From the NCBI GenBank assembly GCA_964465065.1, contig CAYXHZ010000003.1:1-64000 (forward strand): 64,000 nucleotides of DNA. Reading direction: 5' to 3'. The translations under genes and the position numbers were made by a program. The notes under the pieces were generated by a model. That model was not told the DNA's origin. It did no database searches and saw only the letters and a list, made by a program, of their open reading frames with translations. Source of the DNA: CAYMND01 sp964465065 (GTDB lineage: Bacteria > Acidobacteriota > Aminicenantia > UBA2199). Positions 16,340 to 25,450 of this stretch are shown here, piece by piece (the first letter of the stretch is position 1; every line of letters starts with the position of its first letter).

Positions 16340-18007
16340 TCAACCCCGTGACCGGGTGTACAGGAAGCGCTTGATCTTCTTGGTGGGCGTTTTCTCGAAC
16401 TCTTCGGGAAAAATTTCGATGGCCGATATGCGGCTGAAGATGGGCAATTGCTCGTTGAGAAGATCCAGGTTCTCCTTCATGCGCGCCTGCAAGCGGGCCT
16501 CGTCCATCCCTTCGACATCGACCGTTTCCATGTTGGGATAGACCAGGGCCACCAGTTTGTCTCCCCTCTCGATGATCAGGGATTCCTCGACAAAAGGCAT
16601 GATGTTGAGCCGGGCCTCGATCTCCTCCGGGTAGATGTTCTGGCCCGAAGGACCGAGCAACATGCTCTTGTGCCGGCCCTTGAGGTAGAGGAAACCGTCT
16701 CCGTCCAGGCTGCCGATATCGCCGGTGTGCAGCCATCCGTCCTCGGTGAACGCCTCCCGGCTGGCCACCTCGTTCTTGTAATAGCCGCTCATGACGTTCT
16801 CGCCCCAGACCTGTACCTCTCCGGAACCGTCCGTCGATTGGGTGACGGTTGGATCGATGCGCAGCTTGAGCGTGTAGATGGGCTTGCCGACCCCGCCCAC
16901 ACGGTGGACGTTCCAGGGGGAATAACTGATCAGGGGGCCGCATTCGGTCATGCCGTAGCCGAGCGTGTAGGGAAAATTGATGCGGTGCAGAAACGACTCG
17001 ACCTCGTCGTTTAGGGCCGCTCCGCCAATGACGATCGAAAGGAAGCGGCCGCCGAACACCTCGACCAGTGCGGCGCGGATCTTGTTGTAAACCAGGTTCC
17101 GCAGCCCGGGCACCTTGGTCAGGGCTCGGACGGAAGTCTTGTCCAGTTTGGGTTTGATGTTTTTGCGGTAGAGTTTCTCGATGACCAGGGGTACGGTCAG
17201 GATCAGGTGCGGTCTGACCTGAGCCAGGGCCTGGACCAGGATCTTGGGCGATGGAATCTGGCTGAGGAAAGAAGTGTGACAGCCGGTGCAGATCGGAAAC
17301 AGAAAATCGAAGGCGCAGCCGAATGCGTGAGCCGCCGGCAGGAAAGAAAGCAGGTTGTGACCGGCCTTGAGATCGATGCTGTGCTGGGCGTAGTCGACGT
17401 TGGCGGCCAGGCAGTTGTGGGACAGCATGGCCCCCTTGGAGAAACCGGAGGTGCCGGAAGTGTACAGAATGGCGGCCAGCTCGTCGTTGGCGATTTTGGG
17501 CAGTGCGAAGCGCTCGCGCCGGAGCACGCCGCCGAACGGCTCCAGATAGCGGTCTTCGGCCTTCTCGCGCGCCTTCTGCAATCCCTTCTTGCGCGCCTCG
17601 ATCAGGTGCAGGTCCTGCAGAGAGATGATCCCCTCCAGGTTCGGCATGCGTGCCTCGTCGAGCTTGTCGAAGATGGCGTCGGCGACGAACAGCAGCCGGG
17701 CGTCGCAATGGTTGACGATGTGGTGGATATCGCCGCTGTGAAAGTCCGGCAGAACGGGTACGATCACGGCACCGTAACTGACCGTGGCCAGGTATATCAG
17801 GGCCCAGTTCACCGAATTCCGTCCGAGCAGGGCGATCTTGTCGCCATTCTTGATGCCGTATTCGGAGTAAACTGCATGCACCAGCAGGATACGGTCGGCC
17901 AGGCGGCCGTAACTGATCGGCTCTTCCGAATAATTGGACAGGGCCGGCAGGTCCCAGTTGGCACGGATACTGCCCTGTACCATTTCATTGAAACTCACTT
18001 TCATCAT
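16340..18007 (-). CDS. AMP-dependent acyl-CoA synthetase (fatty acid-CoA ligase type)
   Basis: Enzymes of this family activate a carboxylic acid with ATP and join it to CoA. The 555-aa protein has the AMP-binding motif YTSGTSGFSKGAMLSH (about residues 180-196), GYGMTECGPLIS, the adenylate-binding WLHTGDIGSLDGDGFLYLKGR, and a C-terminal lysine in PTKKIKRFL. The chain length of the substrate cannot be read; long or medium fatty acids are likely. AAGGAG precedes the ATG pair. It is followed by 12 bp and the opposing end of the Lon-like gene, so the two are convergent. Confidence 0.9.
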   Translation of the reverse strand: MMKVSFNEMVQGSIRANWDLPALSNYSEEPISYGRLADRILLVHAVYSEYGIKNGDKIALLGRNSVNWALIYLATVSYGAVIVPVLPDFHSGDIHHIVNHCDARLLFVADAIFDKLDEARMPNLEGIISLQDLHLIEARKKGLQKAREKAEDRYLEPFGGVLRRERFALPKIANDELAAILYTSGTSGFSKGAMLSHNCLAANVDYAQHSIDLKAGHNLLSFLPAAHAFGCAFDFLFPICTGCHTSFLSQIPSPKILVQALAQVRPHLILTVPLVIEKLYRKNIKPKLDKTSVRALTKVPGLRNLVYNKIRAALVEVFGGRFLSIVIGGAALNDEVESFLHRINFPYTLGYGMTECGPLISYSPWNVHRVGGVGKPIYTLKLRIDPTVTQSTDGSGEVQVWGENVMSGYYKNEVASREAFTEDGWLHTGDIGSLDGDGFLYLKGRHKSMLLGPSGQNIYPEEIEARLNIMPFVEESLIIERGDKLVALVYPNMETVDVEGMDEARLQARMKENLDLLNEQLPIFSRISAIEIFPEEFEKTPTKKIKRFLYTRSRG

Positions 18008-18038
18008 GGTTGACTCCTTGAAAAGTCCATTGCGAGTT

Positions 18039-18839
18039 CTATCTGCCGCCGATCTCCCGGAGCCAGGCCTCGGCCTCGGCCCGGGCGGCCTGGACGCAGG
18101 CCTTGCCGGCGCGGTAGAGCAGTTTCCACTCGCCGGGCTTGGCTTCCAGCGCAGGGTCGATAAAGCGACGCAACCCGCCGCGCAACTCGGTGCGGGCGTT
18201 GAAGTCCACGCTGCCTGAAAGCTCGAGAAAGGACTGCAGGTGACGGGCGATCAAGCGGCGCGGCTCGGCGGGGTAATCGCGCTCGAAGTCCTGACGCCGG
18301 CGCTGGTCATCGGCGGTCTGCTGCCTGGCCTGCTCCTGGTAACCCTGTTTCAACAGCGCCTGGTATTGCGGATTGTCGAACTGTTCCTTGAACTGACGCT
18401 CCATGTCGCGGATGGTCTGTTCCATCTGCGCCCGCATATCGGCCGGCATCTGCTTGAGATTTTTGCGCATCTCCTCGATCTGCTTGCGGAATTCGCTCTG
18501 CTGTCTGGCCAGTTCCTCATCGGCCGACCGGGTTTCCGCAGCGGCCGCCGGTGCGGCCTGACCGCGTCGAGTCCGGTATTCCTGCACGAATTCGGGACTG
18601 GCGGTATAGGAGCGGGCCCAGACGAACACGGCGCGGATCCAGGTAATCCGGGTTGACAAGGGAGCGGCCAGAAAAACCCGACTGATCTGCCGGTAGGGAA
18701 AAGAGGCGCTGAAGACCGCCTCGAGAACGGAGTCTTGAACCTGGTCGGAAGACAGGCCCATCTGGCCGAACACATCGTCCTGGGCGAAGGCGCCGCCGAT
18801 CAGACCGAACAGCAGAATCGGCCAGATTATTCTCTTCAT
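18039..18839 (-). CDS. Exported coiled-coil protein of unknown function
   Basis: I do not recognise this 266-aa protein. It has a clear signal peptide (MKRIIWPILLFGLIGGAFAQ, cut likely after AFA). A central charged, heptad-rich stretch from about residue 105 to 185 (QQSEFRKQIEEMRKNLKQ, MEQTIRDMERQFKEQF) looks like a coiled coil. A C-terminal globular part follows. It is probably periplasmic. The ATG at 18839 has GAGGAGG 7 bp upstream; a TTG two codons earlier would be too close to it. It lies between polA and the acyl-CoA synthetase on the same strand. Confidence 0.7.
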   Translation of the reverse strand: MKRIIWPILLFGLIGGAFAQDDVFGQMGLSSDQVQDSVLEAVFSASFPYRQISRVFLAAPLSTRITWIRAVFVWARSYTASPEFVQEYRTRRGQAAPAAAAETRSADEELARQQSEFRKQIEEMRKNLKQMPADMRAQMEQTIRDMERQFKEQFDNPQYQALLKQGYQEQARQQTADDQRRRQDFERDYPAEPRRLIARHLQSFLELSGSVDFNARTELRGGLRRFIDPALEAKPGEWKLLYRAGKACVQAARAEAEAWLREIGGR

Positions 18840-18870
18840 TGCCAAGCCTCCTCAAGCGAATACCAGGGAA

Positions 18871-21576
18871 TTATACCCGCATCTGCGCACCGATAACAAG
18901 TCCGCTCATCTCCCCCCAGTTCACGCCGCTTTTCAGATCGACCCTGAGCGGCACCTCCAACCGGGCGACCTGTTCCATTTCCCGTTTCACCAGCTCGCTC
19001 AGGAAAAGCTCTTCATCGGCCGGATACTCGAAGACCAGTTCGTCGTGAACCTGCAGCAGCATACGGCTCCGCCTGCCCCGAAGCCGGTCGGCGATACGGA
19101 TCATGGCCAGTTTGATCAGATCGGCCGCCGAGCCCTGAATGATGGTGTTGACAGCCATGCGCTGGCCGTTCTCGCGCACGCTGCGGTTGGAACTCTGAAT
19201 TTCCGGGATATCTCGACGCCGACCCAGGAAGGTGGTGACCATGGCCTCCTGCTCGGCCCGGGCCAGCGTGTCGTCGATGAAACGGCGCACCCCGGCATAG
19301 GTGGAAAAGAAACGGTCGATCAGTTCCTTGGCCTCGTTGAAAGATACCCCCAGCTCCTTGCCCAGCGAATAGGCGCCGGTGCCGTACAGGATGGAAAAGT
19401 TGACGATCTTGGCCCGGCGGCGTTTCTCCATCGCGCTCAGGTCGTCACGGCCGGCAAAGACCTGGTCGGCCGTATGGCGGTGAATGTCGAGATTGTTCGT
19501 GAAGGCCTCGATCAGCGAGGGATCGCGGGCGAAATGGGCCATGACCCGCAGCTCCACCTGAGAATAATCGGCCGCCAGCAGCTTCAGACCCGGAGCGGCC
19601 ACGAAAGCCTTGCGCATGGAAATTCCGCCGATCTCGCCGACCGGGATGTTCTGCAAGTTGGGGTTGGAGGAGGACAACCGACCGGTGGCCGCCACCGCCT
19701 GGTTGTAGGATGTGTGCACCCGGCAATCCCCGTCCAGCTCTTCGGCCAGAGCGACGACGTAGGTCGACAGCAGTTTCTTGAGGGCCCGGTATTCGATGAT
19801 CCGGTCGACGATCGGCACACCGGCCAGCTCGGCCAGGACCTCGGTATCGGTGGAATAGGCGCCGGTCTTGCGGGTTTTTTTTCCGGAAGGCAGGTTCATC
19901 TTTTCGAAGAGCAGCTCGCCCAGCTGCTGCGAGGAATTGATGTTGAAGGAAAAACCGGCCAGGCTGCAGATCTCCAGGGTCAGGCTGTCGATACGCCGGG
20001 TCAGGGCCCGCCGCGACAGTTCCAGAAAGGTCTTGTCCACCCGGATACCCAGCGATTCCATATCGGCCAGCACACCCAAGAGCGGCATTTCCACGTCCCG
20101 GTAGAGAGACTGCAGGCCTTTCTCGGCCAGCGTCGGCGCCAGGAGCTGCACCAGTTTCAGGGCGCACTGCGAATCGTCGGCGCAGTACTCGGCGGTTTCG
20201 GCCACGGGTACATCCTGCAGCGGACGGCTGCCCTTGCCGCTGCCGGTCAAATCGGCGTAGCTGCGTTGCCTGATCTTGAGATATTCGCCGGACATGTCCT
20301 TGAGCTGATGGTTGCGCCGGTTGGGGTGCAGCAGGTAGCCCAGAACCATCGAATCGTCGAACTCGCCGCGAACCGTGAACCCTTTGTGCAACAGGTGGAT
20401 GAGATCGAACTTGAGGTTGTGACCGGCCTTGGCGATGGCGGGCTCGCCCAGAAGCGGCGCGGTGGCCGTGACCGCCTGTTCCAGGCTCAGAAACGGACCG
20501 TCGGCCGCCGGCCCGGCCAGCGGGATGTAGAAACGGCCGGATTCGCCGACCATGGACAAACCGATCAACCGGGCCGCATGGGGACGCAGATCGCTGGTCT
20601 CGACATCGACGCCGATGCGCGGCTCTGTACGCAGGGCGGCCTGCATGGCGGCCACATCGTCCGGATTGCGCACGATAAGCGTGTGCCCGACGGGCCTGAC
20701 GGGCTCCTGTTCGTCAACTTCGGTCTCGATCCCCAGGCGGGTGGCCAAGCTGCTGAATGCCAGCCGCTCGAGCAGCGGTGCCAGGGCCTGGCGCGGAGCC
20801 GGATCGAAGCCGGGAACCGTTTGCGTGAACGGCGGCAGGGCGGCAGGCGACAGGTCCACCAGACGGCGCGACAGGCGCAGTGACTCCAGGTTCTGGGCCA
20901 CTTTCAGCAGCAGCTTGTCTTTGCTTTCCAGCACGGCGGCCGCAATCAGGCTGTCCAGGCTGGCAAACCGGTCGAGCAGCTTCTGGGCGCTCTTCTCGCC
21001 GATACCCGGAACGCCGGCGATGTTGTCGGAACTGTCCCCGCACAGCGCCAGGAAATCGACAATGCGATCGGGCCTGACTCCGTACAGGTCGTGGATCCCC
21101 CGTTCGTCCAGCAGAGTTTTCTCTTTGGGATGGTAGACCCGGACGCCCGGTCCGACCAGCTGGAACAGGTCCTTGTCGGCCGTAAAGATGATCGCTTCAC
21201 CACCTGCCTGCCGCTGACGGTGGGTCAGGGCGGCGATGATGTCGTCGCCCTCGACGCCGGGCTGACGCAGGAGCGGTATGTTCCGCAGCTGCAGGTATTC
21301 CTCGATCAAAGGCAGTTGCCGGATCAATTCCTCGGGCGGGGCATCCCGTTTGGCCTTGTACTGGGGCAGCAGCTGGTGACGGAAGGTTTTCTCGCGGGAA
21401 TCGAAGGCCACCACCACCTGGCCGGGACTCAGCTCGTCGAGCATGGCCTCGACCCGGCTGATGAAGCCGAAAACCGCCCCGGTCGGGACACCGCCCATGG
21501 TCCGCATCTGCGGGTTGGCGTAAAAGGAACTGAACGTCAGGTACATGCCGTCGATCAGCAGCAGGGGGTGCGTCAT
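18871..21576 (-). CDS. polA: DNA polymerase I
   Basis: Replicative gap filling and repair polymerase. The 901-aa protein holds all three activities. The 5'-3' nuclease has VVVAFDSREKTFRH, GVEGDDIIAAL and GVPGIGEKSAQKLL. The 3'-5' exonuclease has intact motifs: GVDVETSD, HNLKFDLIH and YCADDSQCA. The family A polymerase has DYSQVELRVMAHF (motif A), RRRAKIVNFSILYGTGAYSL (motif B/O-helix) and QVHDELVFE (motif C). The length is normal. GGAGG lies a few bases before the ATG. Proofreading residues are kept, unlike in some lineages. Confidence 0.97.
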   Translation of the reverse strand: MTHPLLLIDGMYLTFSSFYANPQMRTMGGVPTGAVFGFISRVEAMLDELSPGQVVVAFDSREKTFRHQLLPQYKAKRDAPPEELIRQLPLIEEYLQLRNIPLLRQPGVEGDDIIAALTHRQRQAGGEAIIFTADKDLFQLVGPGVRVYHPKEKTLLDERGIHDLYGVRPDRIVDFLALCGDSSDNIAGVPGIGEKSAQKLLDRFASLDSLIAAAVLESKDKLLLKVAQNLESLRLSRRLVDLSPAALPPFTQTVPGFDPAPRQALAPLLERLAFSSLATRLGIETEVDEQEPVRPVGHTLIVRNPDDVAAMQAALRTEPRIGVDVETSDLRPHAARLIGLSMVGESGRFYIPLAGPAADGPFLSLEQAVTATAPLLGEPAIAKAGHNLKFDLIHLLHKGFTVRGEFDDSMVLGYLLHPNRRNHQLKDMSGEYLKIRQRSYADLTGSGKGSRPLQDVPVAETAEYCADDSQCALKLVQLLAPTLAEKGLQSLYRDVEMPLLGVLADMESLGIRVDKTFLELSRRALTRRIDSLTLEICSLAGFSFNINSSQQLGELLFEKMNLPSGKKTRKTGAYSTDTEVLAELAGVPIVDRIIEYRALKKLLSTYVVALAEELDGDCRVHTSYNQAVAATGRLSSSNPNLQNIPVGEIGGISMRKAFVAAPGLKLLAADYSQVELRVMAHFARDPSLIEAFTNNLDIHRHTADQVFAGRDDLSAMEKRRRAKIVNFSILYGTGAYSLGKELGVSFNEAKELIDRFFSTYAGVRRFIDDTLARAEQEAMVTTFLGRRRDIPEIQSSNRSVRENGQRMAVNTIIQGSAADLIKLAMIRIADRLRGRRSRMLLQVHDELVFEYPADEELFLSELVKREMEQVARLEVPLRVDLKSGVNWGEMSGLVIGAQMRV

Positions 21577-21625
21577 TTCGGCCTCCGGAAGAAAGATTCG
21601 CGAAAGAATGGGCTGGCGAGAAGGG

Positions 21626-21955
21626 TCAGCTGTTTTCCATCAGGTAATCGAGCACCATTTCGTCCAGGGTCTGCTCATCCATCATCTGCGTGTCCATGGA
21701 CAGAAGATGCATGAACTTGCCGCCCTTCAACTCGCCGATCACCTGGTCATGCTGGGTTTTCATCATCGATTTGATGCGTTTGCGCAAATCTGTCTTGTCC
21801 ATCAGATGACCGTAGGACACCCGTCTGGAAAGCAGAATCTCGCCATTGTGGTAAACCAGGGTTTCAATGGTCGGATTGTTCTCCCCTTTATCCTCGGTCT
21901 GGATATGGAAGACCTCGTTGCGGTACTTGATGTCTGTATTGAAGCCGACAATCAT
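21626..21955 (-). CDS. Small protein of unknown function next to polA
   Basis: A 109-aa soluble protein. It begins with a beta-rich part (IVGFNTDIKYRNEVFHIQTE, VYHNGEILLSRRVSYG) and continues with charged helices. I do not recognise the family. The start at 21955 is supported by TATCAT ending 6 bp before the ATG with no ribosome binding site, which fits the leaderless pattern of other single genes here. The reading frame upstream is long but has non-coding character. It lies 50 bp upstream of polA on the same strand and could be co-transcribed with it. Confidence 0.65.
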   Translation of the reverse strand: MIVGFNTDIKYRNEVFHIQTEDKGENNPTIETLVYHNGEILLSRRVSYGHLMDKTDLRKRIKSMMKTQHDQVIGELKGGKFMHLLSMDTQMMDEQTLDEMVLDYLMENS

Positions 21956-22096
21956 GGTTCTATGATAAAAAAAACCGCTTGAACTGTCAAGCGTGCTCGA
22001 AAACTGCATGTTCCGGGTGGAAACGGGAACCCGACCGACGGCGGATCCGTTATAATACCGGTGGCGGCCGCAGCGATTGCGGCAGGAGGTATACAC

Positions 22097-22288
22097 ATGA
22101 TCACATTGCTGGTTTGGCTGTTCGTTCTGTTTTTCTGTTGGCCCATCGCCCTCCTGGCGCTGATCCTGTACCCGATCTTCTGGCTGCTGCTGCTGCCCTT
22201 CCGCCTGCTGGGTATCGCCGTCGACGGCGTTTTTTCCTTTCTGAACGCGCTGTTGCACCTGCCGGCCCGCCTGCTGGGAGGACGGTAG
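22097..22288 (+). CDS. Very small hydrophobic membrane protein
   Basis: A 63-aa peptide that is almost entirely hydrophobic, with two membrane segments (ITLLVWLFVLFFCWPIALLA and ILYPIFWLLLLPFRLLGIA) and a C-terminus LLHLPARLLGGR. AGGAGG ends 7 bp before the ATG and TATAAT (22051-22056) lies upstream, which supports real expression. The family is not recognised. It is a single gene, convergent with the UbiA-type gene. Confidence 0.6.
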   Translation: MITLLVWLFVLFFCWPIALLALILYPIFWLLLLPFRLLGIAVDGVFSFLNALLHLPARLLGGR

Positions 22289-22315
22289 AATCCGTAGCTC
22301 GTTCGACAGCCGCCG

Positions 22316-23194
22316 CTACAGGTAGATGATGTAGGCGAACAGGCCCAGCCAGACCAGGGCGTTGGCCAGAAACGGCAGGTCGGAAAAGAGCACCTGGGCC
22401 GGATTTTCACCCATCTGACGTTCGATGGTCAAATACAGGTAACGGAACAGACCGAAGCAGACGAACGGCACCGTCCAGAACAGGGCGTCGGCGGCGACGA
22501 ACTTGGCCTGAGTCTGCGGCAGGGTGATGAAGATCATGTAGCCGAGCAAGGTGGCTGTGGTGGCGATGGTGATCAGCTGGTTGAGCAATTCGATGCTGTA
22601 CTCTTCCAGGGTCTGACGGCTCCGCTGGACCTTGCTGTCCCGGCCCATGCGCACCAGTTCGGAGCGCCGTTTGGCCAGACCGAGCAAAACCGCCAGGGTG
22701 AAGGTCATCAGCAGAATCCAGGGCGTGACCTCGATATGGTTGACCGCGCCGCCGATCAGCACCCGTAAAATGAAGCCCATGGCGATGATCATGACATCGA
22801 TGATCACCACCCGTTTGAGCACCAGGCAATAGAACACGTTCAGAGCGGCGTAGGCCAGAAAATACTGCCAGGCCGCCGGAAAGAATCTCCAGGCAGCCAG
22901 CAGCGCCAGAGTCGCCAGCAGCAGACTGATCAGCGCCGCCGTTTTCTTGGGCAGACGACCGCTGGCTATGGGCCGGAAACGTTTGATCGGGTGGGCCTGG
23001 TCATGACGGAAATCGATCAGGTCGTTGAATATGTAGACCGCGCTGCACAGGACGGAAAACAGGCCGACCACGGCAGAAGTGCGCAGCAGCATGCCGGAGT
23101 GCAGCAGATTGTGCGAGAACAGCAGCGGAGCGACGATAAAACCGTTTTTGACCCACTGCAGGGGACGCAAAGACTTGACAATCGCCATCAGCAC
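22316..23194 (-). CDS. UbiA-family prenyltransferase, decaprenyl-phosphate phosphoribosyltransferase-like
   Basis: The 292-aa integral membrane protein has about eight hydrophobic segments. Its first Asp-rich motif NDLIDFRHDQAHPIKRFRPIASG has the HP-x-KR-x-RPIASG ending typical of 5-phosphoribosyl-decaprenyl-phosphate synthases rather than quinone prenyltransferases. The second region, YCLVLKRVVIIDVMIIAMGF and LAKRRSEL, also matches that subgroup. The expected reaction is PRPP plus polyprenyl phosphate giving polyprenylphosphoryl-phosphoribose. GAGGTGA is best placed for the GTG at 23194 (6 nt from GAGG); an ATG two codons on (23188) is the alternative. It lies 14 bp after a large polytopic protein on the same strand. 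Confidence 0.8.
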   Translation of the reverse strand: MLMAIVKSLRPLQWVKNGFIVAPLLFSHNLLHSGMLLRTSAVVGLFSVLCSAVYIFNDLIDFRHDQAHPIKRFRPIASGRLPKKTAALISLLLATLALLAAWRFFPAAWQYFLAYAALNVFYCLVLKRVVIIDVMIIAMGFILRVLIGGAVNHIEVTPWILLMTFTLAVLLGLAKRRSELVRMGRDSKVQRSRQTLEEYSIELLNQLITIATTATLLGYMIFITLPQTQAKFVAADALFWTVPFVCFGLFRYLYLTIERQMGENPAQVLFSDLPFLANALVWLGLFAYIIYL

Positions 23195-23208
23195 GAATCA
23201 CCTCTCTC

Positions 23209-25293
23209 TCATCGCAGTACCCGGATATCCAGCCGGGTCGGCCTGGGACAACGAATTTTCAACACCAGTTCCCGTCCGTTCGGAACAGGCTCCGTTTTCC
23301 AGGAAAGATCCATTCGGCCCGCACATGGCAGCCGGCAGGGCGGACCGTCGGCGAGCGACCATTCCAGCCACTCGCACCCGCTGCCCAGTATTTTAACTTG
23401 TATCCGGCCGCCCAGCAACTGCCCTCGCGAGAAAGTTCGCAGAAAAACCGTCTGCGCCTGCGCATCGACGACCCGGTATAGCGACTCGCTCCCGTTCTGG
23501 TACAGCGGTTGCAACCAGGCGTCCAGGCGCTGTGTCATGGCCCGGATATCGCCGATGAGCGGCGAACCGGCACCGTAATATTCATTCAGCCAATCCCAAT
23601 GGATGGCCAGATGGCTCAGTGCATGCCCGTCGATCAGCCGACGCAGGGAATTCTCATCCAGACGGCCATGGTCGATCAGTTTGTGCAACTCCGGGTAATA
23701 GGCGGTCGGGGTATGGCTGGTACGGCCGCCGATCAGCGTCAGGTTGTGAAAAACCTGGTTGACCATGTAGCGGGCGTTCTGCACCTCGCCGAATTCGTCC
23801 CGGTAGGCAGGCAGGGCCAGCAGGCTGCCCCGTTCTTCTTTGGCGATGCTCCGATAGATTTCGGTCCGCAGCGGCAGCCGGCCCAGATGATCGAACTGGT
23901 TGCTGTAATAATGTTCGACGGTCATCAGCAGGGCCGAAACGGCCAGGAGAATGTGGATGACACGCCGTGTCGCTCCTCTGGCGGCCAGCATGCGCAGTCC
24001 GCTGGCGGCCATGATCAGCAGCAACGGCAGCAGCAGCGGAAAAATACGGTCGACGGCCCGCAGACCCCGGAAACCGGGCGCATGTTCCCAGATCAGGCGG
24101 TACAGCGAAAAGCGGGCCTGCGGGTCCCAGTGCGGCAGCCCCCACAGCAGCAGCAGAAAGCCGGCGCAGGCCCAGGCCGAGTATCGGCTCCAGAAATCGG
24201 TTTTCCGGTTTACCCGGAACAGAAAGAGCAGAGCCAGAACGACCAGCAGCGTCAAGGTCAGCCAGTCGAGCCAGACGGGCGAAACGAAAAACAACACGGC
24301 CGCCGCCGCCGTCAGCGCCAGCAGCAGACTCCAGACCGGCCAGATTTTCGTCCCCCAGGCCGTAAAGAAAAAAAACAGGAGCATGGCCAAACCGATGCCC
24401 AGATACAGACTGTGGCCGGTGATGGCGGCCGCGGGGAAAAAACCGTGCAGCAGATGACTGTAGCAGAACAGATCCCCGGCTCCCAGCAAATGAGCGGGAT
24501 CAAAGCCGCTAGCCGCCTGCACCTGCCGTCCTCTATCGAGCAGCGGCCAATAGATTGTCAGAATCAGCGGCACCGATGCGGCGAACGGCAGCAGCAGGCT
24601 GAAAACACGGCGGATTTCCGAACGGTGGGCGGCCAGGAGCGCAATCAGCAGCGGTGCCAGCAGAAACAGGTAGAAATGGATCCCGTAATACTCGCAGGCC
24701 GCAAACAGCATGACGCTGCACAGGGCGGCCAGCCACCCGTCCGACCACGAAGGCTTGCGGTGCCAGCGCACCAGGAACAGCAGACAGAAAGGCAGCCAGA
24801 AGACGGACAGAAAATTGAGCCAGATGAAGTGGACCGCGTTCAGTCCCCAGACCAGGGTGAAAAAGGCTAGAACCAGGGCGACGGCCCGTGAGGCTTTCAG
24901 GCTGCGCAGCAGCAGAAAATTTCCCAGGGCGTTGAGGTAGAGCGCGCTGACCAGGTACAGGCTGTGGCTCGTGCCCAGATCGAATCCCAGCAGGGCGAAC
25001 AGCTTGAAGAAGGGGTAGAGTCCGAGCAGCGGGTGCCCATAGGCCAGCATGCCCGGCAGAGGCTGGAAGACCGGCAGCTCGTACAGGTGGGCCCAGTCGG
25101 TTTTGAGCAGATGAGCGATAACGCCCCAGATATAGTTCAAATCGGCGTGACCGGCGAAAGGCACTCTGTCGCCGAAAGCGGCGAACAGAGCCGGATAGAG
25201 CAGCGGAATGGCCAGCAGCAGCGCCAGCGGCGCCAGCAGACGGCGCAGCCAGGGCTTTTCGGTCGACAGCAAGCGAGTAAGGGCTGAACGCAT
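23209..25293 (-). CDS. Large polytopic membrane protein (GT-C/YfhO-like)
   Basis: The protein of about 694 aa has around 12-14 hydrophobic segments in its first 460 residues. A soluble C-terminal part follows, containing LLALPAYRDEFGEVQNARYM and a beta-rich end. The early loop FAGHADLNYIWGVIAH with acidic residues recalls the first periplasmic loop of GT-C glycosyltransferases, which use polyprenyl-phosphate sugars. I cannot name the substrate. The gene is transcribed into the UbiA-type gene (14 bp gap), so a polyprenyl-phosphate pentose pathway is an attractive but unproven link. The ATG at 25293 is better spaced from AAGG than the one at 25299. Confidence 0.7.
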   Translation of the reverse strand: MRSALTRLLSTEKPWLRRLLAPLALLLAIPLLYPALFAAFGDRVPFAGHADLNYIWGVIAHLLKTDWAHLYELPVFQPLPGMLAYGHPLLGLYPFFKLFALLGFDLGTSHSLYLVSALYLNALGNFLLLRSLKASRAVALVLAFFTLVWGLNAVHFIWLNFLSVFWLPFCLLFLVRWHRKPSWSDGWLAALCSVMLFAACEYYGIHFYLFLLAPLLIALLAAHRSEIRRVFSLLLPFAASVPLILTIYWPLLDRGRQVQAASGFDPAHLLGAGDLFCYSHLLHGFFPAAAITGHSLYLGIGLAMLLFFFFTAWGTKIWPVWSLLLALTAAAAVLFFVSPVWLDWLTLTLLVVLALLFLFRVNRKTDFWSRYSAWACAGFLLLLWGLPHWDPQARFSLYRLIWEHAPGFRGLRAVDRIFPLLLPLLLIMAASGLRMLAARGATRRVIHILLAVSALLMTVEHYYSNQFDHLGRLPLRTEIYRSIAKEERGSLLALPAYRDEFGEVQNARYMVNQVFHNLTLIGGRTSHTPTAYYPELHKLIDHGRLDENSLRRLIDGHALSHLAIHWDWLNEYYGAGSPLIGDIRAMTQRLDAWLQPLYQNGSESLYRVVDAQAQTVFLRTFSRGQLLGGRIQVKILGSGCEWLEWSLADGPPCRLPCAGRMDLSWKTEPVPNGRELVLKIRCPRPTRLDIRVLR

Positions 25294-25450
25294 GGCCATA
25301 CCTTACCATTGCGAGGCCCGCCAAGACAAGAGACGGAATCGTTTGTGCGGGCAATCGGCACGATTTTTTCGCTGCCCGTTCCACGGTTTCAGCAGGATTC
25401 CTGACGATCCGCTCTGTGTATTCCCGGTAAAACCATGTATAAACAATACC

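Noticed and set aside
16305..17708. 467-aa alternative frame of the acyl-CoA synthetase region
   Set aside because: Arg/Pro-rich out-of-frame reading of a GC-rich gene; the 555-aa frame carries all AMP-binding motifs.
23509..24870. 453-aa plus-strand ORF opposite the large membrane protein
   Set aside because: Gln-rich low-complexity translation antisense to a well-formed polytopic protein; no motif or start signal.
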